Source of the DNA: Filobasidium wieringae
Taxonomy: Eukaryota > Basidiomycota > Tremellomycetes > Filobasidiales > Filobasidiaceae
NCBI GenBank assembly: GCA_001600055.1
Contig: BCIV01000005.1
Span: 950,228-1,014,227 of the forward strand
Length of the DNA stretch: 64,000 nucleotides
Direction of reading: 5' to 3'
Below are positions 38,877-50,550 of the stretch, one piece after another. Under the pieces are notes generated by a model. That model had not been told where the DNA came from, did no database searches, and worked only from the letters and a program-made list of their open reading frames with translations. Position 1 is the stretch's first letter; the number at the start of each line of letters is the position of its first letter. The position numbers and the translations under genes were made by a program.

Positions 38877-39170
38877 CTTTCATGCAAAAGTCGGGTATGC
38901 TGATTGGATCGCGATCTGCTGTCTGCTGTTTGACCAGGGTTCCAAGAGATTATGAGATCACCTCGGTTGAGCATATGGCATAGCGCTCATCACCTCCGGA
39001 AGCAAATTCAAACATGGCGATCGATAACGACGCCGGAATAAAATGCTATCTCTACATGATACATACTACGCTGAATGATAGCTTTCTTGCTGAGTTTGCT
39101 CTACTTGTACATGTGTATGTTATTATCATGGAAGAGCCTGATGGGCGCCTTCTCGTTGTCGTCAAGATCG

Positions 39171-42100
39171 TTAACGCTTCTTGCCAAAAGTAGCGGTAGT
39201 TATGCTTCGTGAGGTGTACACGTTGAGCTCGTTCTTCCTGATCAAGACGTGCTTGATTGATTCGCTTGAGACTTTCGCAACGTAATACGAAGATTCGGCT
39301 TGGGCGGGTTTTCGGAGCATTCTAATATCCCAAATTCGTACCGAACCATCCTCGTATCCCTTCCCAAAGAAGTTTCCATCAAAAGAGCCTTTTGAAAACC
39401 TCGAGGTCGTCATGCTACCTTCGATTTTGCTGGTATCATAGCCAAAACAGTAGATAGGGCTCTTCCCCTTTCTAAGATCAAAGAGGAACTGCTGATTGGA
39501 AGTTTTCTCCGCTTCTACTGCAACCAAATCAGGCAACTGCTTGTTCGGGTGGACGTGCAGGATAGAGGCTCCTACGTCAAGAGTATTGGTAGTCAAGCGT
39601 TGTCCGCTGCTGTCGCAATCGAATATCCTGATCTGAGGTCCAGTAGAACCACTGAGTAACCAGCGCTTACTAGGAATATAAGCAAGTGACCGGATACAAG
39701 ATGTATGTGCTGAGTGCAAGGTAGTCGATGAGGAAGCCGAAACCTTGGTGTCCGATCGGACTGTCCAGAGTTTGACAGTATGATCCTTACTTCCACCGCT
39801 AGCGAACTGGAAGCCACCCTGGATCGCTCCAATACTGGCTAGAGAATATGGATTGCCCGCGTGAGCAGTACCAGCTACCATCGTGAAAGAGTTCTTCTTC
39901 AGATCCGCTAACAAAAACTGCTGACCAAGGGGTGCGCTGTGGGAGCGCTCTATTGCTAAGACGGCTGTATCCGATGTTGGCATGCATCCATCAATGACTC
40001 GAAGACCCGCTTCTAAATTGTATCGCCATGATTTCGAAGGTTCGGTAGTCTTGTAATTGTAACGGTGGACGGCAGCGTACATGGAGTACGAGAACAACTC
40101 GCCACTGGATCCAGCGATCAAGAATCGCGCTTTGTCACCTGGAGCACGAGGTAGATCACGCTTGTAACGGGCTGTAAGTTCTAGGGGTACACTAGCAGTA
40201 CCCCTAGCAGACGCAACGATGATCGAGGCTACAGATGCTTCTGAATCCGATTCGCCCGGCCTGTCTTGAGCAGGGATCGAAACAGTGCCTCTCAGTCTTT
40301 CTAGCTCGTCGTATATCTGCTCAATCTCGTCCTCAATTTCTGCCAGTTTCTTCGCCGGGCCAGCCTTGTCTGTCTGGAGCTCTTTGATGTTCCTCCAACG
40401 CTCCTGTTGTTTCAATTTCGCTTCAAAGGCAGCATTGAGCTCCTCTATCCGCAAGGAGGAGGGATCAACTGTGTCAACTGGCGTTGCAATCTTTAAGATC
40501 GCGGAGGTACGGTCTGATGCCTCTGTTATTTCGGATACGTCAGATGCTTGTGATGATTCTGGCGCCTCTGATGTATCAGAGTCGTCATCTATGAAGGTCT
40601 CTTCAATGCGCTTCCTCTGTTGACGCGTGCCAGCGGGGCGTGGCCTAGAAGAGGAACTGGTGGAAATGGTAGCGACTTCCGAAACGTCCGAATCCTCATC
40701 GTCCGTGGAATCGATAACAATCGGTTCCATAATCGGTGGTGGTCGAGTAGGAGGCTCCGTACGTTTCCTTGACTTGGGAATAGTCGCCCTCACAGACGAG
40801 TCACCCTCATCCATAGTCGGGTTCGAGCTCGGCCCGTATGGACTGTCTGACAGAGCGGAACTTGACAAAGATTCCGATGGAACATGATCAATTGCAATGC
40901 CTTTGGGTATGGGCGTCTCCTTTTGCTGGTCAGGCGGCAGCACGACACGTGCTGGAGGAAGGGAGACGATGATAGCGGGTTTAGGAATGGTTTGCGGTTG
41001 ATCGAATTGAGTTGAGCCGGAGAGGATCTGCTCAAACAGGTCTTCTATGCTGCCCTTGTATGGTAGAAGTCGATGATGAGTTACAATATCGGCTTTGACC
41101 CGTAAGCGGTCGGTTCCATTGGGGCTTTTGAGAAAAGCCTACAATCAGTACTGAAACCTAGTCATCTGATTTTGTACCTACCCTTCTTCCAATTGGACAA
41201 CCACCGTTCGGCGAAACGACCACGAATAAGTGTAGTTCTCTTTGTGTCTTGCCATCAGGCACAACATGCTAGCCACATAGTGCTCCGGGCAGATCTTCGC
41301 TAAGATCACGTTTTGTTGACTCCTTGGTGAAATCTGTAAATCTGCTGGCTGCTGGACGTCAACACGAAAGGCTCTTGTCAAGCCGTGAGCTTGCTGCTTC
41401 GTTTCTATAAGAAGGATCAGCCGATGAACATATCTCCCAATGGAGCTTAACTTGGAACTCAGACTGACTAATTCCTGGCTGACCCACTGGTGCCGATGAT
41501 TCTCCTTCCTCGGGCTGCCACGCTACGAAGACTTCGCGATCGTACAGTGCTCTCAAGTCGGTATAATTGGGACCTCCTCTGATAAATGGCAATGGTAAAC
41601 TGGTAGAAATGGTCAGCCGAGGTAGGTAAGACGAGCCGTTACATAACGCCACACCTTCGAACGAATTTCTTGATGGACCGACGCGTGCCAGTAGGGAACT
41701 TGTAAACTGGGTCGATGGGCTTATGCAGATACATCTCAGCCCATTTAGAAATGTCATCTAGGGCTACTTCGCGAGAGGGTCTCGATGTACGGATTTTTTT
41801 CCAGTCCAGGTACCTAACACTGCCTATAGGCTGGAAGCCAGTTTGATTCAGGTCAGCCATGGAGCCAGAAACGGATTCCGCAATATGAACTACGTTCCGG
41901 TCATCCGCCGGACCTGGCAATCTGGCTGCCTGATGCCTTGCTGGGCTAGGGCTCGGCACAGCTTCAGGCGACTGACGGGTGGCGGAGGAATTCTCATTCT
42001 GAGTCAAGACCTCCGCACCCGCTTCGACAATGGGCGGACTCGATAGATGCGGCGAGACTGCTGCAACCTCATTTTCTACTATACGCTCGTCCGCAGTCTT

Positions 42101-44229
42101 GAGCGCCTTGCGAGATCGTTCGACCGATTCTGACCTTGCTCGTTTGAGAGCACTGAGTCCTGGCTGTACACTTTCGGAGGCGGAGCTCAGAGTTGCGGGA
42201 TGCACATCCGAAGGCTCGCGAAGCTTCCAGCCAACAACCATGCATAAGTGGTCGCCACCGATAAGCGTGTAGTCTCGGTATGGATCACTTGTTCTGAGTT
42301 CAGCAATCTTGGCATCGGCATGCATCTTTCGCCGATTCCGATATTCCTCACGCTCTGCGTCCGAAGTCGGAGGTATGGGATTACTTGCAATCAAGAACGT
42401 TAATTGCCCTTCCCCAGTTTCGAGCGTCCAATCAGCTGCGAAGCCATCATCTCGCCACATCGGCCGCGTGATGCGACGGAACTTTGCGGAAAGCTCAGCC
42501 CTAGCTTGAGTTAAAATCCGCCTCCGGGCCTCCTTGCGACTTGCGGCGTTACCGCTCCAACAAGAATCCATATCAGGTCGTAGACGTCTCCTGTTGTACG
42601 TTTTCGAACAGTCAGGTGTGATATTCACGATCGCACTATCGTGTACTTACAGGTAATGCAGTGTCGAACTTTGCTGCAGAGGATCGTCCTCCTCGGGCTG
42701 CGTCTCTTCGTCGGCATCCTCCACTTCGTCGATCTCTTGCTGTTCCGTCTTCACACGGACCGGGTCGGTATAGTCCACCATGATTTCTGCCTCGTTTGCC
42801 TGTTGTGGCTCGGCTGTTCCTTCATCCCCTTCGACATCAAGCCCTAGGGAGCCAATCCTACTCGCTGGGACAGCTGAACTGGCCGGATTGTCATCGACTG
42901 TCAAATTCAATCCCTGAAATGGTGACAGCTCGTCGATATCCATCGCGATCGAATCCTGTGCTACACCGTCAAGGTCACTTAGCTCATCAAATTTGTCGAG
43001 CGTAGGTCTGGACGGGGAGTATGCATCAAGATCCCTGAATATAGGGACAGAATGAATCGTAGGGGAATAGGGAGGTGAAGAAAGATAGGTGTTGGCCCTG
43101 GTCTCCCTGTGCTGAGGTGTTATGGGCCGACGTATTAGGGAAGGGGGTTCTGGAGACTTTGTCTTCGGTATGCTTTCAGACAGTTCATCGATGTTTTCCG
43201 CAGGCGGCTTTTCGTCCTCATTGGTATTAGACTTCTTGGTCTTCTGCTTTGCCAGGATGGCAGCATACGCTCCCCGGGCTCGGTATTGTCTGGAAACATG
43301 AGAAACGTCTTGCACGGTATTGCCAGGCTCGACCGATGCATGATTGGCATGATCATCAAAGACGATGTGGGTAGGCGTATCGGCGCGGTCGTCAAAGGCG
43401 ATGTGGGTAGGTGTATCTGATTGGCTGACATCGGCGGTGCCCGACCGTGCACGAGCGGCTGTGTTAGATCTAGTTTGAACAGGAGTGAATGGTCGAGGTT
43501 GACTAGGTGCGATAGGACGAGCATGGGTTGGAGTTCCACGGTATGATTGGAGAGGCGTGGCAGATCTTGAAGTAATGATGTGTGGCTCGGGATCATCTTG
43601 TGGATAACCGTGATCAACAGGTTTAAGATCTGTGTTGCCGTTCTCAACCGTTCCTGCTTGACTCCACCCTTAATCGACGTGATCTCTTTAGTTCCTATAT
43701 GCTTCTGGACTCTACACAAAAATGACTCACTTCCGTTGCTACTAGGTCCTCCAGTTGCGGACATAATGCTACCGCCTCGATGCCCTCCTGCTGAGGGTAA
43801 CGAGGGCAAATGTGGAGGGAAGTTTGGAACATGGGAACCTCTTGACGATACTGATGATCCCCTCGCAGAAATGTTCGTAATACTACCCCCTCTTGGTGCG
43901 CCCACTCCTCTTCCTCTTCCAAGACTTCCCCTTCCTCGAAGGTTTTCGATTCTCCCTCCCCTTGACGAACCTCTACCTCTTCCTCGACTAGGTACAGTCC
44001 GGGCGATAGGTGGAGGCGTGTTTTCTGTCCGAACCATAGGAGCAGCTTGTCGCATGGTTGATGTGTAACTTTCCAGCTCATCAACATCTCCTTCAACCTT
44101 TCCCTGTGCTGGTCCGGTGCCAAATGATGTCTTGACCGTAGGAGCTCTAAAGTTAGGGGTTCGAGGTGGGGGAGCCTCAAGTCTTCCCGGATGCCTTTTT
44201 CTGGTGATATAAGGCTCACGTCCACTCAT
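39171..44229 (-). CDS. Very large WD40 protein of unknown function
   Basis: Six exons (44229-43731, 43653-42651, 42590-41655, 41578-41469, 41404-41182, 41124-39171) sum to 4725 nt, 1574 residues, with frame kept at every junction. The N-terminus is disordered with an RG/RGG-rich tract at about 80-130 (RGRGRGSSRGG, LRGRGSLGRGRG). Residues 170-500 are Pro/Ser/Thr and acid-rich. A compact region near 500-920 has no domain I recognise (e.g. DPYRDYTLIGGDHLCMVVGWKL, QQNVILAKICPEHYVASMLCLMARHKENYTYSWSFRRT). A coiled coil lies near 1150-1205. The C-terminal 300 residues hold WD40-like blades (FASGGSKDHTVKLWTV, GSTGPQIRIFDCD, YEDGSVRIWDIRML). Nuclear or RNP scaffold is a guess from RGG plus WD40. It could be two genes, but the splice model joining them is clean. 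Confidence 0.7.
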
Positions 44230-44666
44230 TCTGATGGATCTATCGATCTCGTACTAAAGGGTTCGGCTTGGAATACGATTTGACTGGTCGCCTGGATAAA
44301 CCTCCGTAACAGAGTTCGTTCTATCCGCTTGAGCGCTCTTCCACTCCCCGAGGGTGGCAGACTTTGAGGCTCGGCTTTCCACTGGAATAGGGAAGATCAA
44401 CAGCTATGTAGAGAAGACTTGATTGTCCGGGCTACGTCGTGCAGAGTGGCATCGTATCGTCTCTTATAAGCTTATATGGAGCTTATGGAGGTTCAGTTTA
44501 GGGAATACGGTCAATAGGAAATATGATCGGAATCTCAGCTTGAGCCGTTACGTTAAGCTAAGTCAAAGCAATGTCACGTGACCTTACTGGTCGATTGATC
44601 AGAAACCGCCTGGACTACATTCAGTTGTAATCATTTTAATGTTCGTTGATATGGGATTTACTCTGG
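44230..44666. promoter_or_regulatory. Region between NOT4 stop and the large WD40 gene
   Basis: 437 bp serving as 3' end of NOT4 and promoter of the WD40 gene on the same strand. Contains TCACGTGA at about 44575. No gene seen. Confidence 0.4.
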
Positions 44667-47600
44667 TCAGTACATCTTTGCAAAGTTCTGTCGTGACGCC
44701 GACCGGTTGGCAGGTATCACAGGCGAAGCCGAGCGTACTCCTCCCATCTGCTCGTGCATTGCTTGTAACAGTCTCGCATTCGGTGTGATGCTCTCTTGGA
44801 AATTCTGTGATTGCTGGGTTTGAGGTTGTTGTTGCTGTTGGTAGGGAGACATGCCAGCGTTCATCTCATATAGATGACCCTGAGGTTCGTTGATGAATCG
44901 GTTTTGTGCCGAGGGGAAATTCGGAGGAGCCATTCGCAGGATTGCAGGGTCTTGGAAGGGGAAAGTTTCTGTGTACAGAAGGGAACGAGTCAGCATCCGA
45001 ATCCAAAACAACACATTCTTCATGAAGACGTACCGTTCGCATTATATCCGCCATCACGAGCGAATCGAGTGCTAGCGCTTCCTCCTCTCAGAGCCTGTTG
45101 CAATCCAGGACTAGCCGTCCGTCTTCCATCAGCCTGGAATTGATGCTGATAGCCGTGCATGTTTGCCATCATCTGCTGTTCCAGAACCTGCTGCATATTA
45201 CGACCAGGCTGTTGGTAAGCTGGGAACGTCGATGCGTTCACGGGACCACCTAGACCAGGCGGTGGTGGCGGCATAGAGCTGGCGGTAGAGGAAGCTGTAT
45301 CTCGGTGAGTTCCGGCAGGAGAAGAGTTTTGCAAGGGGTAAGGCATAGTAGACTTGGACGAAGGCGTCATTTCGGACTCCACGCGTGGTGCCGATGTTGT
45401 TCCCGGCAGCCCAGCAAAGTAGTTGGGATTACTCAAGTTCTCCTGAGGTCTGCCCGTTGCCATGTCCAGTTGCGAGAACGCTCGCACATCAGGTATGATC
45501 TTGCTAGCGGGACCCATCAAAGATGAAAGCGTAGACATGGCCGTTTCTGGTGGACCTGATCGATTGGCGAAACCGAACCGCGATCCCTTCTTCTTGGCAT
45601 CCTCGCCCTCCATCCCGCCAGACCCCGTCCGCAACATGTCGATCCCGCCAAACTCGTCCAGGGGAGGATCCAGAAACGGGTCAAATACACCGTCATACGA
45701 CGATGGACCAGCAATAGCGGCCTCCGCTTTGCCCATCGCCAAGATGTCCTCTACTCCAGCCAAGAGATGCTCCAACTTTCCCTCCTCGACTTCCAGCTTG
45801 ACGTCCAGTCGGTAAGTGAAATCACCGTCCGCAAAGCACTCCATAAAGTCGTCAAAGTCTGGGTAAGGCGATTGGATCTGGTAGATCGGTGCCTGACCTT
45901 CTCTCCTGGACAAGACCTCGTCCACCATCGCTTGAGCCTGAACAGAAGGTTGGTAGTTCCCGTTGGTCTCCAGTTGAGGTGGCGAGGCAGGCAATGGGGA
46001 AGTGATAGGAGAAACGCTATCGCTTTTGCTAGACGAACCAGCAGCGGCGACCATCGGAGTTGCCTCCTGGTCCATCGACCCAGACATATCCATCTTGTTC
46101 AACCCAGCATCCGCAATATCCTTCTCGGCCGATGGAGTGATTGATCCAGTCGAACCCGTCTGCTCGGGTGACCCTGTCAGGACCCGATCGACTTCCTCGA
46201 TCTTGACGGTCGAAGATGTCGTTTCGACAGCGGGGATGGTCGTCGAAGAGGTAGCAGTGGAAGGTCTTGAACTGGTATTCGTCCGCGAGAGCACCGTCAT
46301 TCCCGATCGTCCACCCAGCGCAGTACCTGAAGTCATCTCCTCCGACTTTGTAGCTGCAACAGCCGCAGCAGCCTTTGCCGACCGCGAAGCAGCCAGTACG
46401 GATGGAGCGGGCGTGGCGAACGGAGTCTTCGGCTTTGCTGCAGGAGATGCCACAGCTGGTACACTGGAAGCTATCGTCTGTCCTGGAGAGGGCAATGACG
46501 AAAGCGTAGGTTTACTCAAACTCGACAAGCTGAGAACCTTTGCTTTCCTCTTGATCGGTGGTTGAACGGGAGGAGCTGCCGGTCTGGTCGCCCAATGAGC
46601 TGTCCGTGGGAGAGCTGAAGAATCCACACTCTCTTCTGTCGTCTTGCTAGGCGTTTTATGAACGGGTTGTACGGAGGAAGGCTTAGGTCCGCTGGAGCTG
46701 ACGGCTCGTTCTCTACTCTGCAACTGTATGTCCATAGACGTTCCAGTGTCCTTGATTGTATGTTGCCTGCGAAAACATAGAATGCCTGCTTAGTAACCCG
46801 CGCTCGATATCACATCCTCCCACTACATCGAACTCACATCGTAGTCATGTCCGCTCTGGTGAACGTATCCCCTTCCCCCGCCCATTCGTGCATCCCCATA
46901 CATCCCTGTCCCTCCTCACACTTCACCCCTCTCAACCAACTCAAGCAATACTTCGTACTCCCATAACTAGCCTTCAGAGTCTTTCCCGGATTACTGGGAG
47001 CAGGATACCCGTCCAGCGCCGAGATGGCTCGAGCGGCATCTTCTCTTCGAAGGTAGGTGATGTAAATACCCAGGTCCGAGTCGTCACCCGAGGCGAAGGA
47101 GTTTAGGGAATTGGCAGATGGATCCGAGGTGGATGCGCCTTTACGAAGGAAGATCTTGCTGATTTTCCCGTATTGACCGAAATAATCGTTGGATCGCAAC
47201 AAGGAGAGGAACTACCAGCAACAGAAATCAGCACATTCCGTTCAATCAGCGGTTATCCAGGGGACAACCACACGGGATCTACGAAACTCACCTCTTCCCT
47301 GTCCTCATTCCCCATCCTCATCCCAGTCACATAGACCATATCCTTCCTCACGATCCTCACATCCCTCAAATGTCTCCTCCCCAACGCTTCCAACTGCTTG
47401 TTCGCCTTTTGCTTGAGCGTCTTGGCCTGTTGTAAACGTTTCATCCTGTTTATCGCAAACGAAGGAGAAAATGCCAACGAGAGAACAAGAAATCAAGCTT
47501 GATCAGTTTTCGAATGAAAGGTAGTGCAAGCAGATCGGACTAACTCTTCAGGATCTACAGGCTGGAACTGGATCTCTTGATCCTCGTACCGACGCCTACA

Positions 47601-48283
47601 AGCCGGACATAACCCGTTCAGATCGTGAATGATTTGATGGTGACAGAATCGACAAATCTGTTTCCAACATTGTAAGTTCGTTAGCTTGCCATTCGACACG
47701 AGAAAGGGGGAAAGAGGAAAAGGTAGAGCGAAGGAGAAGGAACAAGACAAGCGAGGAGGAAGTAAACTGACCTGGTACCCGCAAACACACGGTTTGAAAT
47801 TAACATCCGATGGATCTAGTTCTTCCATACACAAAGGACATTCTGGGTCTTCCTGTTTAGGTTTCCACCGACAAGAACAGTTGGACGTGGAGGGGGTTTG
47901 ATGTTTGCCATGTGCGTTGTTGTTTATATGAGGTGCATTGTAGGCGAAAGAGTGGGATGGAGGAAGGATATACGAATGATTTTGTTGCAGAGAAGGATTA
48001 AATTGAAACGGCGAGGTTGAGGTAGAGCAGAAGATGAAGCAAGGACTTTGTCAGTTGACCTCAAACCACCTCGGTTCCATCTCCAATTGTTGCGCACCTC
48101 GTCGTCACTCCAAACGACATCCTGCAACCCTCTCAGAACATCCTTACTGACTCCTGCTCCTGTCTTTCCTGCCGTAGGTACCGCAGTCGAACCGGAAGAA
48201 GTCGAGGATGAGTAAGACCAAGGAGAAGCGGTCGTCGTAGAAGAAGTGAAACCGAGTGAGATTGAGGAAGGGAGATGAGGCAT
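44667..48283 (-). CDS. NOT4: CCR4-NOT subunit 4, RING E3 ubiquitin ligase
   Basis: Seven exons (48283-48098, 47852-47772, 47657-47545, 47445-47292, 47211-46838, 46766-45034, 44968-44667), 2943 nt, 980 residues. The C4C4 RING is assembled over exons 1-3: WSDDE, then EDPECPLCMEELD, KPCVCGYQICRFCHHQI, GLCPACRRRYED. A charged linker helix follows (MKRLQQAKTLKQKANKQLEALGRRHLRDVRIV), then an RRM (MVYVTGMRM ... FGQYGKISKIF ... IYITYLRREDAARAISALDGY) and a C3H zinc finger (TKYCLSWLRGVKCEEGQGCMGMHEW). The C-terminal 600 residues are disordered, Ser/Pro/Gln-rich. The first intron (48097-47853) is long, about 245 nt, and stays open in one frame, so a longer N-terminus by retention is possible. NOT4 ubiquitinates stalled-ribosome and nascent-chain targets. 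Confidence 0.93.
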
Positions 48284-49019
48284 TGTTGATCCGTTTTCGT
48301 TAATTGAAGAAGGGGGACTGGGTATAAGATAGGAAGCTGAGAATAGAGAGACGAAGGAGACGAGATTAGAGCAAGAGCATGGATGGTCTAGATGAACACG
48401 GAGATGTCGATATCGGGAGAACAAGGAGCTGAGCTAGAGCGAGTGGACGTTGAGGCGTGGGATAATTACGCGAAGCTTCGAAAACACCAAAAACGGGTGG
48501 CAAGTACCACTTCACTAGCGCCAGGCAGACTCATCTGTGCGTTTCACAGATGTTTCGAGATTCGCGAAATCGAAACCGACAATCATGCAGCAAATTAGCA
48601 GATCAAATCGAATCAAGAAGCAACATGACGATCATGACGATCGCCCTCATTACCCTCGAATCAGAACGCTGAGTTGGATTGTCGATCATGCTACATTGGG
48701 TCACCCGATCAGTTCACTCGTCAGCTCGTCATGACGACTGACCGAATCATTTCACTCTTAGTACGAGTCACCCCTCCCACCCAATCTTGATGTTGCTCAA
48801 CCTGGAAGACCTGAAATCAGAGTAACCATATTCTATTTTGAATCGATCGCAAGACAATTTCGACCTTAAGAACAGGTTGCTTCGCTGAACTCGAATCGAC
48901 AGTCAACGTCTTGGAAGGGTACGTAGAGACGATTTCGTAGAGAAGAAGAGGTCAACCAAACTTAACTCTCTTTCTTCTTCTTCCTCCTCCTCCTCCTCCT
49001 CCTCCTCTCATCTACTCAG
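48284..49019. promoter_or_regulatory. Divergent intergenic NOT4 / zinc-finger gene, with CT microsatellite
   Basis: 736 bp. Near 48970-49009 lies a CTT/CTC-type tract (TTCTTCTTCCTCCTCCTCCT and on) that ends CTACTCAG right before the ATG at 49020, so the tract may be the pyrimidine tract of a 5' UTR intron. Also a short GATCATGAC repeat near 48628. No gene seen. Confidence 0.5.
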
Positions 49020-50404
49020 ATGTCACGTATCACTATCAGCCCGGAAACCTTTGCTCGCTGGTCGTCCATTGCTACCAAGGAGAAGCACAAGAGCGAGGAC
49101 CCCAAAGGGTACTTCAACACACAGCATTCGTGTCACCTATGCGGGAGATATGAGGATCGACCAAGCACCCGAGAAGCCCACTACATCACTGCTCATGCCG
49201 GTGCAAGGTTTTGTGAAGATTACACCAAGTGGACCTATAACACTTGGTCTTGTCACGCTTGTGGAAACGACTGCGAGACGGAGAACGAACGCAACGCCCA
49301 TTATGCTCGCTTCCGTAAGTCCTTCTCTTTCTGTTTGCCAATAAAAGCTGACTTTCCTCCTCATTAGATCCTGGTGTCGCGATCCGTTGGAAGCAGGGAC
49401 AACCACAGGATGCTCATCAAATTAGGTATCACTACAAGCCTGCCGAAAAACAGCCTACCCGGGATCCTGTTGGCGCTTCTGAAGTTACTCAGATCGACGA
49501 CTCGGATAATGAGGATGAGATCGACCTTGCTCTAGCTGAGGTGGATGAGCTTGAGCCCTCAGTCGTGGAGACTGGTCCTGCGGCAAGACTCCTCTCATAC
49601 TTTGGGATGTATGGAAAGGTTCCTACCGCACCTGTTCCTACTGCACCCGTCATCCGAGCTGCCTCCCCACCGAGCGTAGTCTCCCCACCGAGCGTAGTTC
49701 TAATTGAGAACCATCCCCTCACCCCCATCCCCCAGAAATTGCAGGCGTCCATCGGTGCTTGGCGAGCTGGACTTATCGAGGGTCCTGAGCCTGTTGTCGA
49801 GCCTCAATCACCAACTTCTCCTACTTCTTCCTTGAAGAGGAAGCGTGGAAACACTAAGCGAGATGATAACCTCGCTAAACGGGGAGGAACATTCCAAAGG
49901 TTTTTAGTCACAGCTGGAGTGCGTCTACAAAGCATAGGTGAAGCTAGGAGTTTCAAGACACCGCTATCTACTTTGGATCTCCAACAGATGGAGGGCCTGG
50001 CTCGAGCACCGTGCGAACAGGTTATTGAGGCAGCTCTCGAGTTCGGCCAGCACATACGAGCAGCTGAAGCCCTCCTGCAACAGCGGAAAGAAGCAGATGA
50101 AGCCTTCCTGCAACAGCGGAAAGAAACAGTTGAAGCCCGCCTACGACAGCGGGAAGAAGCAGTTGAAGCCCGCCTACGACAGCGGGAAGAAGTTTTTCTA
50201 CAGAAGAAACTCGCGCTGAACCAGAAAGCTGCCAACCAGCGTGCTACTCAAGAGCGTAGAAACGAAGAATGGGAGAAGGACAACCGTGAGATCAGAGAGC
50301 GCAGGATCAGCCTTGACCTGCGAGAAGCAGAGCTCGAGGCGAGTGAAGAAAACGCCGAGATTATCGAGGAGTTAGCGAGGATCAGCAACGAACAGGCTGA
50401 ATAG
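49020..50404 (+). CDS. Two-zinc-finger coiled-coil protein, unknown function
   Basis: Exons 49020-49314 and 49368-50404, 1332 nt, 443 residues. Two C2H2-type units lie in residues 35-105: CHLCGRYEDRPSTREAHYITAH and CHACGNDCETENERNAHYARFH, each C-x2-C-x12-H-x4-H. The last His codon of the second finger is split by the intron (C/AT), which supports the splice. Residues 150-270 are disordered and Pro-rich with short internal duplications (VPTAP, PPSVV). The C-terminal third is a long charged coiled coil containing four 11-residue repeats (AVEARLRQREE type) encoded by a 33-bp tandem repeat. No known family recognised. Possibly a lineage-specific DNA- or RNA-binding protein. Confidence 0.7.
50061..50192 (+). 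repeat. 33-bp coding tandem repeat x4
   Basis: Four adjacent 33-bp units start at 50061, 50094, 50127 and 50160. Units 3 and 4 are identical, so the last duplication is recent. They extend the coiled coil of the zinc-finger protein by 11 residues each. Confidence 0.85.
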
Positions 50405-50550
50405 CCGAAAGAAGGAAATGAAGGGAAGAGCTTTTTGTCTTTGTCTGCTAGGTTTCGTCCGTGTCATGTCTGTCTTATCGGTCTCGCTGTCCCGTAGTGC
50501 CGTCGTCTTGTCTCGTTTCGCTCGATCATGTACCCATTAAATAGGCCATG

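Noticed and set aside
41125..41181. Separate gene start for the WD40 half of the large protein
   Set aside because: The acceptor TCTCAAAAG joins both halves in frame, and the WD40 half has no Met for a long protein-like stretch.
43580..44068. 162-codon plus-strand frame over the RGG-rich exon
   Set aside because: Pro/Leu-rich antisense of an Arg/Gly-rich coding tract; no start context or domain.
46002..46565. 187-codon open frame antisense to NOT4
   Set aside because: Lies opposite the low-complexity Ser/Ala-rich exon of NOT4 and has biased composition; it is a shadow frame.
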